Assembly: GCF_037381185.1 (NCBI RefSeq)
Contig: NZ_JARRQY010000010.1
Location: forward strand, 90,498 to 154,497
DNA: 64,000 nucleotides
Source: Acidihalobacter_A sp037381185
Lineage (GTDB): Bacteria; Pseudomonadota; Gammaproteobacteria; DSM-5130; Acidihalobacteraceae
Direction of reading: 5' to 3'
Every line of letters begins with the position of its first letter. Within the stretch, counting starts at the first letter, position 1. The translations under genes were made by a program, and so were the position numbers. The notes beneath the pieces were generated by a model. The model saw only the letters and a program-made list of their open reading frames with translations, was not told where the DNA came from and ran no database searches. Of the stretch, positions 36,134-45,669 are shown one piece after another.

Positions 36134-36546
36134 CGCTCGATGAACTCCATCAGCAGCATGTTGGGCAGGAACACGAAAGCGATCCGCCGTCCGTCGAAGG
36201 CAACCGCGGGAACCGGCTCGACCATCACCTTGCCCCGTATCTGCACAGCCTCCGCAAGCGAGCGTTCCATGTCCGGCGTGGTGTAGGCGAGGTGATACAT
36301 CTTAAGTCCCTGTGCGAGAACGTTGGTCAATACGCCGGTCTGGCTGTCCAGCGGTTCGACCAGTTCCATGCGCGGGCCGGCGCCGGTCAGAAACCGGCCG
36401 CGGATTCCCTGGGTCGGGTCGACGAAGATTTCGCCTTCCGGGCGATAGCCCATGTTCTCGAATACGGTCTGTTCGCGCTCCAGCTTGCGGCAGGCCACGC
36501 CGACATGGTGAAACTCGAGGCCGGATAGGGCGTGTGGAGCGTTCAT
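36130..36546 (-). CDS. VOC-family protein, methylmalonyl-CoA epimerase-like
   Basis: A 138-aa vicinal-oxygen-chelate protein with two beta-alpha-beta-beta-beta repeats. Candidate metal ligands are the His in FHHVGVACRKLE, Glu in RMELVEPL, His in MYHLAYTTPDM and Glu in LLMEFIER, the H-E-H-E pattern of methylmalonyl-CoA epimerase. It could epimerise or isomerise a carrier-bound acyl group. Coupled by ATGA overlaps both to the GNAT gene upstream and the methyltransferase downstream. Confidence 0.82.
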   Translation of the reverse strand: MNAPHALSGLEFHHVGVACRKLEREQTVFENMGYRPEGEIFVDPTQGIRGRFLTGAGPRMELVEPLDSQTGVLTNVLAQGLKMYHLAYTTPDMERSLAEAVQIRGKVMVEPVPAVAFDGRRIAFVFLPNMLLMEFIER

Positions 36547-37136
36547 GGCCGCCGCTCCCGGGCCACCAGTCGAGCCGTCCGTGCCGCCAGCGGGGCGAGT
36601 CGTGCCTCCACCGCGGGCCATTCGCTGCGGCTCAGGCGTTGTTCCACGGCATCGCGCGGCTGACCGTCCATGTTGAATGCACCGGTCAGCACTCCGGTCG
36701 TTTTCAGTCCGCAGGAGGTATGAAACGAGACCACTTTTTCGTTCTCCACCAGAGTCCGGCAGTAGACCGAGTCGAGGCCGAGGTGTGCGAAGGCGATGCG
36801 ATAGAGATGCATCACGCTTTCGACTGCGGCCAGCGATCCCGCGCGCAGTATCCAGCGTCCCCATTCGGCGGTTTTGTGCTGCGGGTCAAGGTCGTAAATG
36901 GAAATGGTGCCTTCGGGGGTTTTCGTATGCTGGTTTTCGATGATGAAGTAGTAATCGCCCGCGCGCTCGAAATAGCGCTCGATCCAGGCTCGCTGGGCGG
37001 CGGGGTCGGCAGCGGTCGTGTGCACGAAGCGCGACAGCGACGGGTCGGTTCGCAGGGCGACGATGAATGCGCTGTCTTCCAGCGCCACCGGGCGCAGGCG
37101 AAAGGCGTCGCCCTCTTGCGAGAGGTCATGCCGCAT
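36543..37136 (-). CDS. GNAT-family acetyltransferase
   Basis: A 197-aa protein of the RimJ/RimL-like GNAT group (FRLRPVALEDSAFIVALRTD, WGRWILRAGSLAAVESVMHL, LGLDSVYCRTLVENEKVVSF, then HTSCGLKTTG). Members next to acyl carrier proteins in surface-glycan clusters N-acylate amino sugars, sometimes using acyl-ACP rather than acetyl-CoA. Its ATG at 37136 lies inside the end of the ACP gene (11-base overlap), supporting ACP as a direct partner. Confidence 0.83.
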   Translation of the reverse strand: MRHDLSQEGDAFRLRPVALEDSAFIVALRTDPSLSRFVHTTAADPAAQRAWIERYFERAGDYYFIIENQHTKTPEGTISIYDLDPQHKTAEWGRWILRAGSLAAVESVMHLYRIAFAHLGLDSVYCRTLVENEKVVSFHTSCGLKTTGVLTGAFNMDGQPRDAVEQRLSRSEWPAVEARLAPLAARTARLVARERRP

Positions 37137-37359
37137 GCGGGTTCTCGAGCGCGGCGACGATGGCGCCCAGGCTGGTGAGCGAGGCCATGCGCTCCTCATC
37201 GAACTGGACGTCGAACTCGTCCTCCAGTGCGAAGACGATTTCGACATGTTTCAGCGAGTCCCACTTCGGCTCGTCCTCGCGGCGAAGATCCTGCCCCTCG
37301 GGCAGGTCGATCTTCAGAATCACGGACAGGACATGGCGGACGCGATCTTCAGTGCTCAT
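37126..37359 (-). CDS. Acyl carrier protein
   Basis: A 77-aa carrier protein with the phosphopantetheine site S35 in KWDSLKHVEIVFALEDEF and an overall acidic four-helix pattern. It is a discrete, non-fatty-acid-type ACP, because it sits between fkbH and a GNAT gene rather than with fab genes. It would carry the glyceryl or hydroxyacyl group made by the FkbH-like enzyme. Spacing to fkbH is 33 bases. Confidence 0.93.
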   Translation of the reverse strand: MSTEDRVRHVLSVILKIDLPEGQDLRREDEPKWDSLKHVEIVFALEDEFDVQFDEERMASLTSLGAIVAALENPHAA

Positions 37360-37392
37360 GGGGTGCTTGCTCCGGAATCGTTTTTCTGCCGT

Positions 37393-39108
37393 TCACTGCC
37401 AGTCGACGGTGACGGGAATGGCGCTCAGGCGTTCGTCCAGCCCGGCCGGTGGCCACACGAGCCGGTGGGTACCTTGCGGCGCGTCCAGCGGACGCCCCGA
37501 GAATCCTACCAGCCAATCCCTTGCGGGGCGGTTGCGCGGTCCCGTGGCGAAGGCGAAGGCAACGCTGCTGCAGTCTGTCTGCTTCATGGCTGCGGTGATG
37601 GCGGTCGCGATCATCAGGTCTTCGAGCCCGCGGCCCAGAGCGCGGCAGGAAATGCACAGCTCCTCGACCCGTAGCGTGTCACCCTCGGTATCGAAAAGCA
37701 TCATACCGACGATGCCGCTGTCCGACAGCCGGTCGGCCAACTGGATGGTTACCGCCCGCGGGCCCGGTTTGTCGAACCAGCGGTCGAGAGCGGCTTCACC
37801 GAGCCGTTTGAGGGCGAGGTTGAACTGATTGGTCTTGCCGGACAGTTCGTGCATTCGAGCCAGATGCCCGCGAGGGTTCAATGCGAAGACCAGGCGCGTA
37901 TCGAGCGTGCCGAGATAGGCGAGAGGATCCGCCGCTTCGGCCACTGCACGCTGACGCGCCTTGGCGGCCTCCAGATCGGCGGCGCGCAGTCCTGCCGTTT
38001 CGTCGCCTGTCCAGGCAAGAAGGTCCGGTCCGATGGTCAGTTCAGCGAGCGCCAGTTCGGGGTCTACCCCGTGCACGCAGCGCACCATGGGCATGGCGGC
38101 CGCGACCTCGGCAATCTCGCCTGGGTTGTCGTCCACCAGCACTATCGCATCCAGGCCGATGCGCAGCGAATCGGCGATGCGCGCAAGGCCGGCGGACTTC
38201 GATTCCCAGCTCACCGCCATATGGGCGAAATGTTCGTGCCGCACTGGGAAGTCGCCGCGTTCGGCCAGCAGACGCTCGACGTCCGCAGCCTCGTTCTTGG
38301 ATACCGCAGCCAGCAGGATTCCTTCCCGGCTCAATGCCACGAGGCGTTCCTGCAACGCTGCATGCGCCGGCGTGAGCGTGAGGCCGACGGGGCCGTCTTC
38401 CCCCAGGACGCCGGCATAGAGCGTGTTGTCGAAATCGACCGCGATGCACTTCAGGCGGGGGCGCACGGCCGCGGGGAACCAGCGCAGGCCTAGATCCCGG
38501 GCGGTCAGCAGCGTGGCGAGGCCGCTGAGGCTGGTGGCGCCGATGCCGGCCAGGCGCTTGTCCAGGAATGCGTCGCCCAGTGCCCCCAGGAGCGGCCTGC
38601 GGTCGTACACGCGCGCGCCGGGCACCGGAGCGACGGCGCTTTCGACGGCCTGGTTGACCGCGTTGGCCTGCGTATCCTTGCCCGCTTGGTTTGCGACCAG
38701 GAGCGGTGCGTCGGTCGTCTGCCGCAGTTGCCGCAGCCGCTCGCCCAACCAGTCGGCCAGCGCGGTGCCCTCGAGGTGAGCGCGATAGCGTTCGAAATCC
38801 AGCCAGACGACATGGACGTCGGCATCATCCGCTTCGTCGACGCGAAACTGGAGGCTATCGTCATAGTCGCTGTAGCGGAAGTCGGCCCGCATCCCCGCAT
38901 AGGCCAGAAAGGCCGGCATGGCCTGGGCGATATACTCGAACGGCGTGTTGCGATGGACCGCTACGGATATCGACGTCAGCGGCCATGAAGGCTGCAGTGC
39001 GGCGAGTTCCATGCGTCGCGGACGAGGAGCGAATATCGGCGCTTGCCATTGCGCCTTTTCGATCGCCGCCGGGGGTCGGGCGGCGGCAGCCTCTGTCGAA
39101 CCGGTCAT
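37393..39108 (-). CDS. FkbH-like HAD-superfamily acyl-ACP loading enzyme
   Basis: A 571-aa protein. The N-terminal part (about 35-200) is the SGNH-like region found in long FkbH proteins. The central HAD domain has KCIAVDFDNTLYAGVLGEDG with catalytic D225 and D227, and DAIVLVDDNPGEIAEV; a GNAT-like C-terminal part (about 420-560) follows, including ELSGKTNQFNLALKR. FkbH enzymes dephosphorylate 1,3-bisphosphoglycerate and load glycerate on an ACP. First gene of a tight cassette. The ATG at 39108 is preferred over a TTG at 39135. Confidence 0.88.
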   Translation of the reverse strand: MTGSTEAAAARPPAAIEKAQWQAPIFAPRPRRMELAALQPSWPLTSISVAVHRNTPFEYIAQAMPAFLAYAGMRADFRYSDYDDSLQFRVDEADDADVHVVWLDFERYRAHLEGTALADWLGERLRQLRQTTDAPLLVANQAGKDTQANAVNQAVESAVAPVPGARVYDRRPLLGALGDAFLDKRLAGIGATSLSGLATLLTARDLGLRWFPAAVRPRLKCIAVDFDNTLYAGVLGEDGPVGLTLTPAHAALQERLVALSREGILLAAVSKNEAADVERLLAERGDFPVRHEHFAHMAVSWESKSAGLARIADSLRIGLDAIVLVDDNPGEIAEVAAAMPMVRCVHGVDPELALAELTIGPDLLAWTGDETAGLRAADLEAAKARQRAVAEAADPLAYLGTLDTRLVFALNPRGHLARMHELSGKTNQFNLALKRLGEAALDRWFDKPGPRAVTIQLADRLSDSGIVGMMLFDTEGDTLRVEELCISCRALGRGLEDLMIATAITAAMKQTDCSSVAFAFATGPRNRPARDWLVGFSGRPLDAPQGTHRLVWPPAGLDERLSAIPVTVDWQ

Positions 39109-39172
39109 GACGGATGCCCTCGTCTCGTCGTTCAATCCGCCCGCGCGGCGGCGGGCGGATACGGGCGCCGTC

Positions 39173-40840
<1,668 letters not shown>

Positions 40841-40916
40841 GCTTCCCGTGTTCGCTGGGTGGGTGATGTGCGCATTATCCGGGTTCGGCCGCCCTCCCGC
40901 CAGCCACCGGGCAAGG

Positions 40917-41819
40917 TCACCGCGTGCTGAGCAGGTCGAGTCCCGTACAGCCGTTGAAAAAATCGATCATGTCGCCGATCTCGCAGGAGAAACGGGCCGC
41001 CCAATCATGCGGCGTGGCCTGTGCGCCGACCATCTCCGGCGCAACCTCCGCCTGCCAGGCATGGTGCGGAAGACGCTTGAAGTCGGGCCGTTTGCGCAGC
41101 CCCACGGTATTTGCGCGGGCGATTTCCGGCAGCGGACGGCCGCGGGCGGCGCTCATCAGTCCCCAGAAACGCATGGCGCGATATGAACGGGCGGGGTATT
41201 TGCGGCATTGGGCGATTTTTTCCGCCGGCGCATCGGTGCTCAGCACGCATTTGTCCGGGGGTGCGCGCCAGTAGTCGGGGTGAGAGAACCACGTTGGATG
41301 CGCGTGTACCGTGCGCACGCCGGCCTGAACGTCGATCAACAGACAGGGGGCGCCGCGTACGGTGACGGCCAGTTGCTGATCGGCCAGCAGTTTCGGCAGT
41401 GTGGTGTGAATTCTGCCGGCGAGGCAGGCGTCGGTTTCGAGAGTGTCTGTTTCCGGCATGCGGCGTTCGGAGTCATCCGTCTGCGCCGTGCGGCTGCCGC
41501 GGGCGGCCTCGATGACCCGGTTCAGATCGACCGAGCGGGGCGGGCAATGATCGAGCACCAGCAGATTGTCGCCGGATGGCATCCGGTCCTCTCCCCGTGC
41601 CTTGCAATACACCAGGAGGCGGCTTGGGCCTGCGGCGGTGGAGAGTTCCTGCAGGCGTTCGGGGGACATGTGGCCCAGAAAGCTGATCTGTGCCGTGTCC
41701 GGAACGTCGGTCAGTTCCAGTTCGATGCCCATGGAACCGGCGAAGATACCGAGCAGGGATTTGAGAATGGTGAGTTCCTGGTCCTGCAGGCCGATGGCGG
41801 CCACGGAGTAACGATCCAT
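40917..41819 (-). CDS. Hypothetical protein, 300 aa, possible signalling protein
   Basis: Not recognised with confidence. The N-terminal 90 residues look like an alpha/beta fold of receiver type (VAAIGLQDQELTILKSLLGI, LLVYCKARGED) but lack the acidic phosphorylation residues. The middle is variable, and the C-terminal segment (about 235-295) has LRKRPDFKRLPHHAWQAEVA, reminiscent of small helical domains found in other gammaproteobacterial proteins of unknown function. No signal peptide or membrane helix. It lies upstream of ettA on the same strand (76-base gap). Confidence 0.7.
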   Translation of the reverse strand: MDRYSVAAIGLQDQELTILKSLLGIFAGSMGIELELTDVPDTAQISFLGHMSPERLQELSTAAGPSRLLVYCKARGEDRMPSGDNLLVLDHCPPRSVDLNRVIEAARGSRTAQTDDSERRMPETDTLETDACLAGRIHTTLPKLLADQQLAVTVRGAPCLLIDVQAGVRTVHAHPTWFSHPDYWRAPPDKCVLSTDAPAEKIAQCRKYPARSYRAMRFWGLMSAARGRPLPEIARANTVGLRKRPDFKRLPHHAWQAEVAPEMVGAQATPHDWAARFSCEIGDMIDFFNGCTGLDLLSTR

Positions 41820-42066
41820 CCGCGTTTCTCCCTCGTCATTGTTGTTATGTGGAGCGGTGCCGGTGCGCCGGCAGACAGGGTGGAGTATAGAACCCCCGGG
41901 GAAGAGCGCTGCGGCAGTGCCGTCGGAACGGTTTCGGCAAGAAGGGTGGAGGCGGTAAGTGGCGCAGGGTTTTGAGATTCTCGTGTTGGTGAAAGGTTTG
42001 TGTTTTCATGTGGTTGTGCGATGTTTCTCTTGTTTGTTGCGAGATTTTGAAGATTGCAGCCATGGC

Positions 42067-42087
42067 GATCGGGAACGTATTTCGATC
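42067..42087. promoter_or_regulatory. Candidate operator upstream of fruB
   Basis: In the 367-base gap before fruB, GATCG, GGAACGTATTT, CGATC forms a dyad with a five-base perfect outer arm and a centre (GAACGTATTTC) faintly like the FruR/Cra core GAAACGTTTC. It lies about 100 bases before the fruB start. The rest of the gap (41820-42066) holds no gene; a second partial match, GGAACGGTTTCG, is at about 41925. No fruR gene is in the window. Confidence 0.3.
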
Positions 42088-42186
42088 TGGATGGACCAAT
42101 GCCGTATGGCGGGCGGGGTGCCGGCGGGCAGAATGCGGGCGCGAAAACTACACTGAACTGCAGGACTGTCGTAAGGAAACGAAAAA

Positions 42187-44673
42187 ATGCTGGATCTGGG
42201 AACGCAGGACATACAATTGGGCGCGCAGGCGGCCGACAAGGCCGCCGCGATTCGGGTGACGGGTGACGGTCTGGTGCGCACCGGCCATATCCAAGCCGGC
42301 TACGTCGACAGCATGCTGGGTCGGGAGGAAGTGGCGAACACCTTTCTGGGCAACGGCGTGGCGATTCCCCATGGTCTGCCCAAGGATCGCGAACTGATTC
42401 GCCAGACGGGTATATTCGTGGCCCAGTTTCCCGGGGGCGTGGAATGGAATCCCGGCGAGATCGTGCATCTGACGGTCGGCATCGCCGCCCGATCGGACGA
42501 ACACATCGAAATCCTCAAGAACCTGACGCATCTGCTCGATGACGCACAGCTCATGGCCCGGCTGGCGAAGACCGAGGATGCCGAGGAAATCGTCCGCGCA
42601 CTTCGGCGCGAGCCGGTCGAACAGCCGCAGGGCTCGCCGACCGACCAGCTCGCCGGTTTTGAAAAAGGGGTCGAAGCCGAGCTGCAGGGCGGAATCGGTC
42701 TGCACGCCCGGCCGGCGACCTTCTTCGTCAACGTCGCCAAGAAATTCGAATCCGAGATACGTGTGGCCTATGTCGACCATGTGGCCAACGGCAAGAGTCT
42801 GGCCTCTTTGCTCAAGCTGGGCGTCGAGGGCGGAGCCAATCTGTTGATCATGGCTCGCGGAGCGGACGAGGATGCGGCCCTGCAGGCGCTGAAGGCGGCC
42901 GTGGCGGAGGGTTTGGGCGAGGACGAGGCGGAGGCGACCGCCGAACACGAAGCGCCGGCTCGAGCCGCCGGCGCCGGCCTGGAGTTGGCCGCGCCGGGCA
43001 TCCCCGGTATCGCGGCTTCGCCCGGCGTGGCGATCGGTCCGCTGGCCCGGCTGCACGCGGCGCGCATCGTGGTGGAGGCCACCGCCAAGGATCCGGAACA
43101 CGAGACCGAGCGCCTGCGCCAGGCGATCGAACACGTGCGCATCGAGGTGCGCGAACTCTACGACGACGTCAAGGCGTGGTCCGGCGAGGGCAAGGCAAGC
43201 ATCTTCAAGGCGCACGAGGAATTCCTGGACGATCCGGACCTGCTGGAACAGGCGGATGCGCTGATACGGCAGGGTCACAGCGCCGGCTGGGCGTGGCGCG
43301 AGGCGGTCAAGGAGCAGGCTGCGGCGCTGGCGCAGATGAGCGACCCGCTGCTGCGCGAGCGCGCGGCGGATCTGGGCGACGTGGGCCAGCAGGTGCTGCG
43401 TCTGCTGGCCGAGTCCATCGAGGAGGCGCCGGAGCTTCCGGACGAGCCGGTGATCCTGGTGGCCGAGGATCTGACCCCCTCGGATACCGCGCGCCTCGAT
43501 CCTTCGCAGGTGCTGGGCCTGTGCACGGCCGTGGGTGGGCCGACCTCGCATACCGCGATCATCGCGCGTTCGCTGGGTATCCCGGCGGTGGTCGGTGCCG
43601 GTCCTGCGGTGCTGCGCCAGGCGGAAGGCGCGACCTGCGTGCTCGATGGCGAGGGCGGCAGCCTGTACGTCGATCTCTCCGCGGAGGATCTGGAGAAGGC
43701 GCGGCTTGTGCGCGAGGATCTGGGTTCGCGGCGCGAGGAGGAACGCCTCAATCGCTATCAGCCGGCGTTCATGCTCGACGGCCAACGCATCGAGGTGGTC
43801 GCCAACATCGGTTCTACGGATGAAGCGGCGCAGGCGGTCGAGGCCGGCGGCGAGGGCGTCGGCCTGCTGCGCAGCGAGTTCCTGTTTCTGGGCCGGAAAC
43901 AGGCGCCCGGCGAGGACGAGCAATACGAGGCCTACAGCGGCATGGTCGAGGCGCTGAACGGTCTGCCGTTGATCGTGCGCACCCTGGACATCGGCGGCGA
44001 CAAGCTCGACGTACCTTACCTGGAGCTGCCGGCGGAGGCGAATCCGTTTCTCGGCGTGCGCGGCATCCGGCTGTGCCTGGAGCATCCGGCACTGTTCCGC
44101 ACCCAGTTGCGCGCGATTTATCGCGCGGCCGCGCACGGCCCGGTGAAGATCATGTTTCCGATGATCGCCACGCTGGACGAGCTGCGCGCGGCGCGTGCCA
44201 TCGCCGAGGAGGAACGGATTGCGCTGGGCGCGCCGGAACTGGAGATCGGCATCATGATCGAGGTGCCGTCGACGGTGGTGATGGCCGAAGAGTTCGCGCG
44301 CGAAGTGGATTTCTTCTCGGTCGGTACCAACGACCTCACCCAATACACCCTGGCCATGGATCGCCAGCACCCGGCGCTGGCGCGTCAGGTCGACGGCCTG
44401 CATCCGGCGGTGCTGCGCCTGATCCGGCAGGCCGTGCAGGCGGCCGAGGCGGCGGGGATTTGGGTTGGCGTATGCGGCGGGGTGGCTGGTGATCCGAAGG
44501 GCGCGGTGGTTCTGGCCGGGCTCGGCGTCAGCGAGCTGAGCGTGGCAGTGCCCAGCATCGCCGCGATCAAGGAGCGTCTGCGGGGCTACAGCCTGGAGGA
44601 GGCACGCTCCCTGGCCGAGCGTGCGCTGAGCTGTTCCAGCTCGGCCGAGGTGCGCGCGCTGGAGGGTTTCTGA
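42187..44673 (+). CDS. fruB: Fructose PTS multiphosphoryl protein, EIIA-HPr-EI fusion
   Basis: Carries phosphate from phosphoenolpyruvate to the fructose permease. The 828-aa protein has an EIIA-Fru domain (1-145, phospho-H62 in NGVAIPHG), an HPr domain (about 155-245, phospho-H173 in GIGLHARPATFF) and a full enzyme I (about 265-828, phospho-H455 in GGPTSHTAIIARS; later FRTQLRAIYRA and FFSVGTNDLTQY). Because it includes its own HPr and enzyme I, the system can work without general PTS genes. AAGGAAA precedes the ATG. Confidence 0.95.
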   Translation: MLDLGTQDIQLGAQAADKAAAIRVTGDGLVRTGHIQAGYVDSMLGREEVANTFLGNGVAIPHGLPKDRELIRQTGIFVAQFPGGVEWNPGEIVHLTVGIAARSDEHIEILKNLTHLLDDAQLMARLAKTEDAEEIVRALRREPVEQPQGSPTDQLAGFEKGVEAELQGGIGLHARPATFFVNVAKKFESEIRVAYVDHVANGKSLASLLKLGVEGGANLLIMARGADEDAALQALKAAVAEGLGEDEAEATAEHEAPARAAGAGLELAAPGIPGIAASPGVAIGPLARLHAARIVVEATAKDPEHETERLRQAIEHVRIEVRELYDDVKAWSGEGKASIFKAHEEFLDDPDLLEQADALIRQGHSAGWAWREAVKEQAAALAQMSDPLLRERAADLGDVGQQVLRLLAESIEEAPELPDEPVILVAEDLTPSDTARLDPSQVLGLCTAVGGPTSHTAIIARSLGIPAVVGAGPAVLRQAEGATCVLDGEGGSLYVDLSAEDLEKARLVREDLGSRREEERLNRYQPAFMLDGQRIEVVANIGSTDEAAQAVEAGGEGVGLLRSEFLFLGRKQAPGEDEQYEAYSGMVEALNGLPLIVRTLDIGGDKLDVPYLELPAEANPFLGVRGIRLCLEHPALFRTQLRAIYRAAAHGPVKIMFPMIATLDELRAARAIAEEERIALGAPELEIGIMIEVPSTVVMAEEFAREVDFFSVGTNDLTQYTLAMDRQHPALARQVDGLHPAVLRLIRQAVQAAEAAGIWVGVCGGVAGDPKGAVVLAGLGVSELSVAVPSIAAIKERLRGYSLEEARSLAERALSCSSSAEVRALEGF

Positions 44674-44676
44674 GCG

Positions 44677-45627
44677 ATGGCCTCGTCAACGCAGACCGTG
44701 GTCACCGTGACCCTGAACCCCGCTATCGACCAGACGGTCTCGATTCCGAATTTCGCCGCCGGCGCGGTCAACCGCGTCGAGTCGGCGCGCACCGAGCCTG
44801 GCGGCAAGGGCGTCAACGTGGCGTCCTTCCTGGCCGACCTCGGGCATGCGTCGCTGGCGACCGGCCTGCTCGGAAGCGACAACGCCGAGCCGTTCCAGAC
44901 CCTGTTCGAGAACAAGGGCATTACAGACCGTTTCGTGCGGGTGGCCGGCGCGACGCGGGTGAACGTGAAGATCGTGGACGCAGCGCGAGACGAGGTCACG
45001 GACATCAATTTCCCAGGGCTGGATGCCGGTGGGAAGGCATATGAGGAACTGCTGGCGCAGGTCGAGGCGCTGGCGCGGGAGCATTGCTGGTTCGTGTGCG
45101 CCGGCAGCGTGCCCGGGGGCCTCCCGAGCGGGGTTTATCGCGAGTTGCTGGAGCACTTGCGTGGCGCGGATGTACGCGTCGTGCTCGATACCAGCGGCGC
45201 GCCTTTACGCGAGGCGATTGCAGCAGCGCCGTTCGCCATCAAGCCGAACATCGATGAGTTGCAGGAGTTGGTCGGGCAGACGCTGGACAGCGAAGCCGCG
45301 ATTCTGCGCGCCGCGCGTGGCTTGCTGGCCGGCAGTATCGGTTGTGTGGTGGTGTCGATGGGCGAGCGTGGCGCCTATTTCGTCGAGCCGCAGAGCTGTC
45401 TGCACGCGCAGGCCGGTGCGCCGTGCGTGCTGAGTACGGTGGGGGCGGGGGACGCGATGGTGGCCGGCTGGGTGGCGGGGCATCTGCGCGGACTCGATCC
45501 CGAGGGCTGTGCACGTCTGGCGACTGCCTGTTCTGTCGGCACGCTGGGGCAACCCGGCCTGAGGCTGCCGCCGCAGCAGGAAATAGAACAAATTGGAGAG
45601 GGCGTAACGGTACGTACCGTCGTCTGA
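44677..45627 (+). CDS. fruK: 1-phosphofructokinase FruK
   Basis: Phosphorylates fructose 1-phosphate from the PTS to fructose 1,6-bisphosphate. The 316-aa PfkB-family kinase has the N-terminal VTLNPAIDQTVSIPNF, the substrate-binding EPGGKGVNVASFL and the C-terminal anion hole/catalytic STVGAGDAMVAGW with the base Asp. It starts three bases after the fruB stop, so the two are co-translated; fruA follows after 42 bases. Confidence 0.95.
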   Translation: MASSTQTVVTVTLNPAIDQTVSIPNFAAGAVNRVESARTEPGGKGVNVASFLADLGHASLATGLLGSDNAEPFQTLFENKGITDRFVRVAGATRVNVKIVDAARDEVTDINFPGLDAGGKAYEELLAQVEALAREHCWFVCAGSVPGGLPSGVYRELLEHLRGADVRVVLDTSGAPLREAIAAAPFAIKPNIDELQELVGQTLDSEAAILRAARGLLAGSIGCVVVSMGERGAYFVEPQSCLHAQAGAPCVLSTVGAGDAMVAGWVAGHLRGLDPEGCARLATACSVGTLGQPGLRLPPQQEIEQIGEGVTVRTVV

Positions 45628-45669
45628 TGATACAGAAGGGCGTATGCCCGACATGGATGGAGAAGAACT

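Noticed and set aside
39137..39158. GC-rich hairpin between ettA and fkbH
   Set aside because: No T-tract, and GC-rich chance stems are common in this sequence.
42148..44403. A 751-codon open frame on the complement strand, antisense to fruB
   Set aside because: Composition is rich in His, Arg and Gln with no domain. It mirrors the codon bias of the well-supported fruB gene on the other strand.
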